From contig WGND01000011.1 of NCBI GenBank assembly GCA_016124805.1, positions 124,001 to 188,000 of the forward strand: DNA of 64,000 bases, read 5' to 3'. Source of the stretch: Hyphomicrobiales bacterium (lineage in GTDB: Bacteria; Pseudomonadota; Alphaproteobacteria; Parvibaculales; Parvibaculaceae). Under the pieces are notes generated by a model. The model was not told where the DNA came from and searched no databases. It saw nothing but the letters and a program-made list of their open reading frames with translations. A program made the position numbers and the translations under genes. Positions 54,808 through 62,479 of this stretch are shown here, piece by piece; the first letter of the stretch is position 1; every line of letters begins with the position of its first letter.

Positions 54808-55629
54808 TCAGGCCTTGAGCATGATGATGCCTGTGACGACGATGCAGGCTGCCATGATGGCGCGCATCCCCAGACCTTCTTTCATCATATAGCCAGAGAT
54901 AAGCGCTGCGATGACGACGCTTGTCTCGCGCAGGGCGGCGACGGGGCCGACCGGCGAGACGCTCATCGCCCAGATCACGATCCAGTAGGCGATGATCGAC
55001 ATGACACCGCCTGCGGCACCGATCGTCATTTCCCTGCGGGGATGGAAAAGCGTATTGCCGCGCCGCCACCAGGCAACGAGTGTGATGAGCAGGCCATCAA
55101 GCAGGAAGCTCCAGATGATGTAGATATGCGGACTTGGTGCCGTGCGCCCGCCCAGGGCGTCATTGAGCGAATAGGCCGCAATGAAGATCGCGGTTCCCAC
55201 CGCGTAATAGATGCCGTGATATTGCTTTGCCAGGCCCGGCACACCTTTGCGCCATGCGAGGCTGATAATACCGATGACGATGATGCCGATGGCGATTGTC
55301 GTATTGAGGGCCAGGTGCTCGCCAAGGAAGAGGAAGCCTGCCAGCGTCATGAAGGCCGGCGCAAGTCCGCGCGCCAGCGGATAGACCTGCCCGTAATCGC
55401 CATGGGTATAGGCCTGCACGAGAAACAGTTTGTAGCCGATATGGAAGAGCATGGAGAGGGCGATAATCTGCCAGACATGACCTGTTGGAAACGGTGTGAA
55501 GGGCAGGAATGGCAGCATGGCCAGCGTGTTCGTCATGCCGATATAGGCCATCATCGACAGCCGGTCGGCATTGGTTTTGACCAGGGCATTCCATGAGGCA
55601 TGCAGGAAGGCTGCAAGCAGGACAAGCAA
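54808..55629 (-). CDS. EamA/DMT-family transporter
   Basis: A 273-residue protein of the drug/metabolite transporter superfamily with about ten helices. The N-terminal LLAAFLHASWNALVKTNAD and GYMMKEGLGMRAIMAACIVVTGIIML near the end are typical of EamA proteins. No ATG or GTG start is available; the TTG at 55629 gives MLVLLAAFLHASW. A GGAG site lies six bases before a CTG at 55647, which would give the more usual N-terminus MSISIALLVLLAAFLHASW. Substrate unknown. It lies 51 bases downstream of phaC on the same strand. Confidence 0.85.
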   Translation of the reverse strand: MLVLLAAFLHASWNALVKTNADRLSMMAYIGMTNTLAMLPFLPFTPFPTGHVWQIIALSMLFHIGYKLFLVQAYTHGDYGQVYPLARGLAPAFMTLAGFLFLGEHLALNTTIAIGIIVIGIISLAWRKGVPGLAKQYHGIYYAVGTAIFIAAYSLNDALGGRTAPSPHIYIIWSFLLDGLLITLVAWWRRGNTLFHPRREMTIGAAGGVMSIIAYWIVIWAMSVSPVGPVAALRETSVVIAALISGYMMKEGLGMRAIMAACIVVTGIIMLKA

Positions 55630-55680
55630 GGCAATTGAGATGGACAGGATCGTCTCCCGGGCAGCGGTAACGCTTGGGCG

Positions 55681-57768
55681 TCAGTCGTCTGCCTTGCGTA
55701 TCACATAGGAGCCGGGCGCGCTTTCGAGAACTTTCAGCTTGTGATCGCCGGGCACGCGCGCGGGCACTTTGTCGCCAGAGAGCGGCGCCAGCCAGGCATT
55801 CCAGTCCGGCCACCAGGAGCCTGGATGTTCAACGGCACCCTTGCGCCACTCTTCCGGCGTGTCGGCGGGCGCATCATTGGTCCAGTACTGATATTTGTGC
55901 TGGCTGGGCGGGTTGATCACGCCGGCAATATGCCCTGAGCCCGCGATCATGAAGCGTGTCGGCCCCTTGAAAAGCTTGGTTGCCTTGAAGACGGAGTTAT
56001 AGGGCGCGATGTGATCGTCGATGCTTGACTGGAGATAGACGGGAATGGTCACGTCATTCAGGTTCAGCTTCGTACCGCCCAGCACCATCTCGCCTTTGGC
56101 GAGCTTGTTGTCGAGATAGCATTCGCGCAGATAGAAGACATGCATCTTGGCGGGCAGGGCAGTGGCGTCCGCATTCCAGTAAAGCAGATCGAAGGGCACC
56201 GGGGCGCGACCCAGCAGGTAATTATTGACGACATAGGACCAGACGAGATCGTTGGAGCGCAGCATGTTGAAGGTTTGCGCGATAACAGAGGCTTCCAGAT
56301 AGCCGCCTTTTTCTTCCATGCGATGTTCGATATCGGCCAGCTGTTCTTCGTCGATAAAGACTTTCAGTTCACCGGCTTCTGAGAAATCGACCTGTGCGGC
56401 AAAGAAGGTTGCCGATTTGATGCGGGTGTCTTTTTCCTGCGCCATATGGGCAAGCGTTGCGGCGAGCAGCGTGCCGCCGATGCAATAGCCAATGGTGTTG
56501 ACTTCTTTCTCACCGGTCGCTTTTTCAACGGCGTCAAGCGCATCATAAATGCCCTCATACATGTAGCTTTCAAAACTTTTCATGGCGAGGTGTGCGTCAG
56601 GATTGACCCAGCTGACAACAAAGACCGTATAGCCCTGATCGCTCGCCCATTTGACGAAGGATTTTTCTTCCGTCAGGTCGAGGATGTAATATTTGTTGAT
56701 CCAGGGCGGAAAGATCAGCAGCGGGCGGCGATAGACTTCCTTCGTCCGGGGCTCATATTGGATGAGCTGCATGAGATCATTCTGATAGACGATCTTGCCC
56801 GGCGTGGTGGCGATATTCTTGCCCACCGTAAAGGCGTTCATGTCGGTCTGCTGGATTTGCAGCTTGCCATGGCCGCGCTGGATATCCTCCAGAAGGTTGC
56901 GCATGCCGTCGACGAGGTTCTCGCCGTTTTTTTCCAGCGTCACGCGCAGCACTTCGGGATTGGTCAGCACGAAGTTGCTGGGTGAAAAAGCATCCGCCAG
57001 CTGGTTGATGTAGAATTTGGCTTTTTCACGCGTATGGGCATCTGCCTCGCGTGTGTCCTGCACCTGATCGGAGACCCAGCGCGCGGCCAGCAGATAAGAC
57101 TGCTTCATCAGGTCGAAGATGATGTTCTGCTGCCATTTGGGGTCTTTGAAGCGCTTGTCGGTGCGGGCCGGTTTGATCACCGGATCAACCTCTTCGCCCA
57201 TCAGGCGACGGGTGGTGGCCGCCGCAAGATTAAAATAAGCGCTCCACAGATCGGCCTGCGCTTCAATCACGCGGGTCGGATTGCGGATATAGGTCGCGGC
57301 CACATCCATGATGGTCTGGCCCATGCGCTTATAGTCCAGCATGCCATGCTCAATGGCAGGACCATCCTCATGGGCTGCCATCAGGGCGGCGGCTTTCTGG
57401 CCCAATGTCGCCGCTTCGAGCAGGTTGACCGCAAGCTTGGCCACATTCGGCATCACGAAGCCGGGCGCAATGGTTGTGGCGGGGGCTGGCTTGGCGGTTT
57501 TTTGCTGCGGTGCAGCGTGGGTGATCTTGGCTTTTGTTTCTGTTTCCGGCGGCGCCTCAGCGCGCGCGTCTGGAGCAAGCGACGCCGATTTCTTTTTAGC
57601 CGCCTTTTTGGCTCCGGGCTCTGCCGCTTTTGCTTTTTTCGCAGCGGCAGGCTTCGCCGCGCTTTTGGCGGCAGCCTTCTTGCGGGGCTTTTTGGGTTTG
57701 GGCGGGGCGGACGCGGCCTCTGTTTCCGGAGGGGCGGAAGTCTGGACCGTGTTCTCTTCAGCGCTCAT
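55681..57768 (-). CDS. phaC: Class I polyhydroxyalkanoate synthase with basic N-terminal tail
   Basis: PhaC polymerises hydroxyacyl-CoA to PHA granules. The catalytic Cys429 is in GYCIGGTLLA, the His613 in GSGHIAGVINPP, and the acidic residue in SSIDDHIAPY. The PhaC N-domain begins near residue 150. The first 95 residues are an added tail rich in Lys, Ala and Pro, with repeats such as PKKPRKKAAAKS and KKAKAAEPGAKKAAKKK, similar in composition to PhaF and histone H1-like tails. Total 695 residues against about 600 for usual class I enzymes. No phaA, phaB, phaZ or phasin gene is adjacent. Confidence 0.93.
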   Translation of the reverse strand: MSAEENTVQTSAPPETEAASAPPKPKKPRKKAAAKSAAKPAAAKKAKAAEPGAKKAAKKKSASLAPDARAEAPPETETKAKITHAAPQQKTAKPAPATTIAPGFVMPNVAKLAVNLLEAATLGQKAAALMAAHEDGPAIEHGMLDYKRMGQTIMDVAATYIRNPTRVIEAQADLWSAYFNLAAATTRRLMGEEVDPVIKPARTDKRFKDPKWQQNIIFDLMKQSYLLAARWVSDQVQDTREADAHTREKAKFYINQLADAFSPSNFVLTNPEVLRVTLEKNGENLVDGMRNLLEDIQRGHGKLQIQQTDMNAFTVGKNIATTPGKIVYQNDLMQLIQYEPRTKEVYRRPLLIFPPWINKYYILDLTEEKSFVKWASDQGYTVFVVSWVNPDAHLAMKSFESYMYEGIYDALDAVEKATGEKEVNTIGYCIGGTLLAATLAHMAQEKDTRIKSATFFAAQVDFSEAGELKVFIDEEQLADIEHRMEEKGGYLEASVIAQTFNMLRSNDLVWSYVVNNYLLGRAPVPFDLLYWNADATALPAKMHVFYLRECYLDNKLAKGEMVLGGTKLNLNDVTIPVYLQSSIDDHIAPYNSVFKATKLFKGPTRFMIAGSGHIAGVINPPSQHKYQYWTNDAPADTPEEWRKGAVEHPGSWWPDWNAWLAPLSGDKVPARVPGDHKLKVLESAPGSYVIRKADD

Positions 57769-58033
57769 TGTCGGTGTCCCGGGCGACTTGCGTCATTTTG
57801 CTCTGCGCTTCAAACAGCGACGAATGGGCGCTCAATTCGCTCTGTCGCGATATGATGCCGCTGTCTCAAGCATGGCTATGTGTTTCCTTCTCTCAGACTA
57901 TACTATAAACAGCTATATGTCCGGCCTATGAAGGTGCTTTCTACCGAAAAGGCGCCATGTCGGGCATGGATCGGGAGTTCAGGCGACGCGCAGCGCTGCC
58001 CTCCTGAGCAGGCAGGATCAGCAGGAGTTACAA
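57769..58033. promoter_or_regulatory. Divergent intergenic region, phaC / lipoprotein
   Basis: The 265-base gap has an AT-rich core at about 57895-57920 with ACTATACTATAAACAGCTATATG, offering -10-like hexamers on both strands (TATACT forward, TATAGT reverse). No matching -35 pairs could be assigned. An AGCAGGAG ribosome-binding site serves the lipoprotein gene. No gene, terminator or RNA element was recognised. Confidence 0.35.
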
Positions 58034-58648
58034 ATGTCCGAGATGGCAGCAGGCACTAATCACGCAGAAACAACACCCTTTGCCCGTCTCATGGCACGTG
58101 CGGCAGTGATGGCGCTTGCCGCAGGCTTGATGGCTGGCTGCTCGGCGGTACCCGACTGGGCCAATCCTGCCTCCGTTTTCAGCAGTGACAAGCCGGATGA
58201 AACGGCGGCCGATGGGGCTGCCTTCCCCGATCTTGCCAATGTCCCTGAATCCGCCCCGACGGCAACGCCGCTGGATGAGCGCAAGGACATTGCTGACGGA
58301 CTGGTGGCAGATCGCGAAGCTGCCCGCCACACCGATGAAGTGCTGCGTGGCGGCACCGAAGCGCCGGCCCCGGCCCCAGTTGTGGCCCAGCCGACCCCGC
58401 TGCCTGACATGAAAGACGTCCCGAAGGTGGATGACAAGCAGTCGAGTTATGAAGGGGCGCCAACCCTGGGCATGCCACCACGCGGTGGCCACGCCACCCT
58501 CGATTCGGCCAAGCGCATGGCCAATGCCGAGGCACCCAAGGAAGAGGATGGCACCGTGGTCACGGATGGCGTGCGTGCTGCCCCCACCACGCCTGTGGAT
58601 GTGCAGTCGAGCCAGCCCATCGCGCCCATCGAAACCGCCACACCATAA
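58034..58648 (+). CDS. Hypothetical lipoprotein with FPDLANVP motif
   Basis: A 204-residue protein with a lipoprotein signal: a hydrophobic stretch (about residues 21-35) ending in LMAGC. The mature region reads FPDLANVPESAPTATPLDERKDIADGLVADR (in part), a motif seen at the start of several alphaproteobacterial outer-membrane lipoproteins, followed by ARHTDEVLRGG. The rest is low-complexity, Pro/Ala-rich and acidic. No catalytic domain is visible. The gene lies between phaC and the aminotransferase gene and has no obvious operon partner. Confidence 0.7.
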   Translation: MSEMAAGTNHAETTPFARLMARAAVMALAAGLMAGCSAVPDWANPASVFSSDKPDETAADGAAFPDLANVPESAPTATPLDERKDIADGLVADREAARHTDEVLRGGTEAPAPAPVVAQPTPLPDMKDVPKVDDKQSSYEGAPTLGMPPRGGHATLDSAKRMANAEAPKEEDGTVVTDGVRAAPTTPVDVQSSQPIAPIETATP

Positions 58649-58853
58649 GCCAAACGCCCTGATTTCGGGCTTCTGCCGCGAATCCGTCATAATGCGGTTT
58701 CAGTGTTGCCCGCTTCTCCGGGTATGTTCCGGCTAACTTCTTGTCATTTGCGCCTTTTTGGCGTGGAACGACCTTTGTTGTTTGGTCTATAAGGTCGCTT
58801 TCCGGGCATCCTCGGCCCGGGCTTGCCTTGACTGGCGTCTTCAGGATTGAGCC
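58649..58853. other. Intergenic region before alaC
   Basis: 205 bases with no gene. There is a weak hairpin GCCC-TGATTTC-GGGC just after the lipoprotein stop and a TATAAG hexamer at 58788-58793 that lacks a good -35. Nothing else was recognised. Confidence 0.3.
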
Positions 58854-60113
58854 ATGAGTGAAGAATTTCACCGCATTAAACGTCTGCCGCCCTATGTGTT
58901 CGAAGTCGTCAACCGGCTTAAGGCGAAGGCGCGCGCGGAAGGGCGCGATATTATCGATTTCGGCATGGGCAATCCCGATATGCCGACACCGTCCCATATT
59001 GTCGAAAAGCTGGTCGAGACGATCCGCAATCCGCGTACCCATCGCTATTCGACGTCCCGCGGTATTCCCGGCCTTCGCAAGGCACAGGCTGCCTATTATG
59101 AGCGCCGCTTTGGTGTGAAGCTCAATCCGGACACGGAAATCATTGCAACGCTTGGCTCCAAGGAGGGCCTGGCCAATCTCGCCCAGGCGATTACGGCGCC
59201 GGGCGATGTCATCCTTGTGCCAAACCCGACCTATCCGATCCATGCCTTCGGCTTCATCATTTCCGGTGCCGTTGTGCGCAATATCCCGCTTGAGGTGGGA
59301 GCCGGATTTTTTGAGCTGGCCGAGCGCGCCGTGCGTCACAGCGTGCCCAAGCCCATCGCGCTGGTGATCAACTATCCATCGAACCCCACGGCGCAGGTCG
59401 CCGATCTGGAATTCTACAAGGACGTGGTTGCCTTTTGTAAGCGCCACGACATGTATCTGATTTCGGATCTGGCCTATTCGGAAATCTATTTCGATGATGC
59501 CACGCCGCCGCCATCAGTGCTGCAGGTGCCTGGTGCCAAGGATATTGCGGTTGAGTTCACCACGCTCTCCAAGACCTATGCCATGCCGGGTTGGCGCATG
59601 GGCTTTGCCGTGGGCAATGAGCGCCTTGTTGGCGCGCTGGGTCGCGTGAAGTCCTATCTCGATTACGGTGCCTTCACGCCCATTCAGGTTGCGGCAGCTG
59701 CTGCGCTGAACGGTCCGCAGGATTGTGTGCAGGAGATCCGGATGATCTATCAGAACCGGCGCGATGTGCTGATCGATTCCATGGCGCGCGCAGGCTGGAA
59801 TATTCCAAGCCCGCCGGCGACCATGTTTGCCTGGGCGCCCATTCCGGAGAAATTCGTGCATCTGGGGTCGCTCGCCTTTTCCACGCTCATGCTGGAACAT
59901 GCCGATGTGGCTGTAGCGCCGGGCATCGGCTTTGGTGAATATGGCGACGGTTTCGTGCGTATCGGGCTTGTTGAGAATGAGCAGCGTGTGCGCCAGGCGG
60001 CCCGCAGCATCAAGAAGTTCATGGCGAATGCAGACAGTATCATTGCCGAATATGAAGAGAAGAATGGCATTGTGGTGCGCCATCCCAATGCGGGAAGTGC
60101 AGGGCGCCCTTGA
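58854..60113 (+). CDS. alaC: Class I aminotransferase, AlaC-type
   Basis: A 419-residue fold-type I PLP aminotransferase. DIIDFGMGNPDMPTPSHIVEKL near residue 32, YPSNPTAQ, the SDLAYSEIYFD PLP-Asp/Tyr motif, and the PLP lysine in LSKTYAMPGWRMGFAVGN near residue 245 identify it. Sequence type matches the AlaC group (glutamate-pyruvate aminotransferase), which often precedes hom in alphaproteobacteria. LL-diaminopimelate aminotransferase is a possible alternative. The stop overlaps the TTG start of hom by four bases. Confidence 0.85.
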   Translation: MSEEFHRIKRLPPYVFEVVNRLKAKARAEGRDIIDFGMGNPDMPTPSHIVEKLVETIRNPRTHRYSTSRGIPGLRKAQAAYYERRFGVKLNPDTEIIATLGSKEGLANLAQAITAPGDVILVPNPTYPIHAFGFIISGAVVRNIPLEVGAGFFELAERAVRHSVPKPIALVINYPSNPTAQVADLEFYKDVVAFCKRHDMYLISDLAYSEIYFDDATPPPSVLQVPGAKDIAVEFTTLSKTYAMPGWRMGFAVGNERLVGALGRVKSYLDYGAFTPIQVAAAAALNGPQDCVQEIRMIYQNRRDVLIDSMARAGWNIPSPPATMFAWAPIPEKFVHLGSLAFSTLMLEHADVAVAPGIGFGEYGDGFVRIGLVENEQRVRQAARSIKKFMANADSIIAEYEEKNGIVVRHPNAGSAGRP

Positions 60114-61420
60114 GTGATTCAATCAGAATAGCCATTGCCGGGCTCGGCACGGTGGGTGCGGGCGTCGTCAAGATTCTCGCTGAGCGTGGCGACGTGCTGG
60201 CACTTGCTGCCGGTCGTGCAATCGAGATCATGGCCGTCTCCGCCCGCGATGCCGGGAAGGATCGCGGCATTGATATTTCGGGCTTCCGCTTCGAGAAGGA
60301 TGCTCGTGCGCTTGGTGTGGCAGCCGATGTCGATGTGGTGGTTGAACTGATCGGTGGTGCCGATGGCATCGCCTTTGATCTTGTTGAATCAGCCCTTTTA
60401 AACGGCAAGCATGTCGTCACGGCCAACAAGGCTTTGATTGCGCGTCATGGCGCGCATCTGGCGCAGATTGCCGAAGACAAGAATGTGGCGCTCAATTTTG
60501 AAGCTGGCGTGGCCGGCGGCATTCCCATTGTGAAGGCGCTGCGTGAAGGTCTTGTGGCCAACGAAATTTCTAATGTCACAGGCATTCTCAACGGCACCTG
60601 TAATTATATCCTGACCGAAATGGAAGAAACCGGGCGCGACTTTGAAGACGTGCTGGTGGACGCGCAGGATCTTGGCTATGCCGAGGCGGATCCGAGCTTT
60701 GACGTGGGAGGCATTGATGCTGCCCACAAGCTTGCCATTCTCACAAGTCTTGCCTTCGGCACGAAAGTGGATTTCGCGCAGGTCGAAATTGAAGGCATCG
60801 AAAAGATCAACGCGACGGATATCTATCACGCTGCTGAATTCGGCTATCGCATCAAGCTTCTCGGGATCGCCGAAATCGTGGATGGCGGGATTTTGCAGAG
60901 CGTGCAGCCGACACTGGTGCCTTTTGAGCGGCCGCTTGCGGCGGTGCCGGGTGTTTATAATGCTGTCGCCGTGACGGGCAATTATGTCGGTGATGTGATC
61001 CTTGAAGGTCGCGGGGCAGGGCAGGGACCGACAGCCTCTGCTGTCGTTTCGGATATTGTTGATGTTGCGCGCGGTTTTGTTTTCCCGCCCTTTATCATCC
61101 CGACAGCCAAGCTTCGCGAAGCCAAGGCACCGGCGAAGAACAGCCTCAAGAGCGCCTATTATCTGCGCCTTTACGCGGTTGATCGCGCGGGCAGTATGGC
61201 TGAAATCACGCGCGCGCTTGCATTGGCCTCGGTGTCAATTGAGCGCATTGTGCAGAGTGGCGAGCGCATGGAAGCCGGATCCGGCCGTTTGCCGGTGGTT
61301 TTCATGACGCATGAGACAGATGAGGCGACAATGCGCGAGGCCATGACTTTATTGGCCGAACATGCAGACGTGGCGGGAGAACCTGTCATGATGCGCATTG
61401 ATAATTCTGCTACGCATTAA
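60110..61420 (+). CDS. hom: Homoserine dehydrogenase
   Basis: Hom reduces aspartate semialdehyde to homoserine, for threonine and methionine synthesis. The 436-residue protein has an N-terminal NAD-binding motif IAIAGLGTVGAGVVKIL, the catalytic region GVAGGIPIVKALREGL near residue 127 and EADPSFDVGGIDAAHKLAIL near residue 190, then a C-terminal ACT domain (YYLRLYAVDRAGSMAEITRA) for allosteric control. Start is TTG at 60110 overlapping the alaC stop (TTGA), suggesting coupled expression. metY at 47.6 kb uses the downstream product. Confidence 0.96.
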   Translation: MSDSIRIAIAGLGTVGAGVVKILAERGDVLALAAGRAIEIMAVSARDAGKDRGIDISGFRFEKDARALGVAADVDVVVELIGGADGIAFDLVESALLNGKHVVTANKALIARHGAHLAQIAEDKNVALNFEAGVAGGIPIVKALREGLVANEISNVTGILNGTCNYILTEMEETGRDFEDVLVDAQDLGYAEADPSFDVGGIDAAHKLAILTSLAFGTKVDFAQVEIEGIEKINATDIYHAAEFGYRIKLLGIAEIVDGGILQSVQPTLVPFERPLAAVPGVYNAVAVTGNYVGDVILEGRGAGQGPTASAVVSDIVDVARGFVFPPFIIPTAKLREAKAPAKNSLKSAYYLRLYAVDRAGSMAEITRALALASVSIERIVQSGERMEAGSGRLPVVFMTHETDEATMREAMTLLAEHADVAGEPVMMRIDNSATH

Positions 61421-61468
61421 TGAGATGAAAGTTCCGCATATGGCGGGACAATCCAATTGGGGGTTTTT

Positions 61469-62443
61469 ATGGCGGCCAATAAATCGACACTGCACCGCAT
61501 GCTGGCTTTGGAAATGGCGCGTGTCACCGAGCGTGCGGCAGTTTGTTCTTCGTTTCATGTGGGACGGGGCGACGAAAAGGAAGCCGACCAGGCCGCTGTG
61601 GATGCGATGCGCAAGGAGCTGAATGTGCTCGATATTGACGGCACAATCGTGATCGGCGAAGGCGAACGCGACGAAGCCCCGATGCTCTATATCGGCGAGA
61701 AGGTCGGCACGGGCAAAGGGCCCAAAGTCGATATCGCGCTTGATCCGCTTGAAGGCACGACGCTGACGGCCAAGGCCATGCCGAATGCCATGACGGTGCT
61801 GGCCGCCGCCGCCGGCGGTACGCTGCTCAACGCGCCTGACACCTATATGAGCAAGATCGCCATTGGCGGCGGTTATCCTGAAGGGCTCGTCGATCTGGAT
61901 GCCACGCCTGCCGAGAACATCAAGGCATTGGCCAAGGCCAAGAAGGTTGACGTGTCGCAGATCACGGCCTGCATTCTGGACCGTCCGCGCCATGCCGATC
62001 TGATCCGTGCCGTGCGCGAAACCGGTGCCCGTGTGCAGCTCATCACCGATGGTGACGTGGCCGGCATCATCGCGACGACCGATCCTGAAACAGGCGTTGA
62101 TATCTATCTGGGCGTCGGCGGCGCACCGGAGGGTGTGCTGGCGGCTGCCGCGCTCCGCTGCATCGGGGGGCAGATGCAGTCGCGTCTGGTCACCGACAGT
62201 GAAGACCAGAAGGCACGCGCCCTCAAAATGGGCATCAAGGACTTCAACAAGAAGTTCGAGTTGATGGAAATGGCCTCGGGCGATGTAATCTTTGCTGCAA
62301 CGGGTGTAACCGATGGCTGGCTGCTTGATGGCATCCATCAGTCGCGCGCCGGTGTGACGACCCATTCCATCGTCATGCGCTCGCACACCGGCACCGTGCG
62401 TCAGGTGAAATCGTTTTATCCCGATATAGAGAAGTTCAAATAG
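61469..62443 (+). CDS. glpX: Class II fructose-1,6-bisphosphatase
   Basis: GlpX hydrolyses fructose-1,6-bisphosphate in gluconeogenesis. The 324-residue protein has DIDGTIVIGEGERDEAPML (about residues 54-72) and DPLEGTTLTAKAMPNAM (about residues 89-105), the metal-binding motifs of the class. The ATG at 61469 is chosen with GGGG upstream; a TTG 12 bases earlier would add four residues. The hom-glpX-recJ order is common in alphaproteobacteria. Confidence 0.96.
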   Translation: MAANKSTLHRMLALEMARVTERAAVCSSFHVGRGDEKEADQAAVDAMRKELNVLDIDGTIVIGEGERDEAPMLYIGEKVGTGKGPKVDIALDPLEGTTLTAKAMPNAMTVLAAAAGGTLLNAPDTYMSKIAIGGGYPEGLVDLDATPAENIKALAKAKKVDVSQITACILDRPRHADLIRAVRETGARVQLITDGDVAGIIATTDPETGVDIYLGVGGAPEGVLAAAALRCIGGQMQSRLVTDSEDQKARALKMGIKDFNKKFELMEMASGDVIFAATGVTDGWLLDGIHQSRAGVTTHSIVMRSHTGTVRQVKSFYPDIEKFK

Positions 62444-62479
62444 GTTTCTCCTCTCACGGGAGACACCATCGGAGGATCA

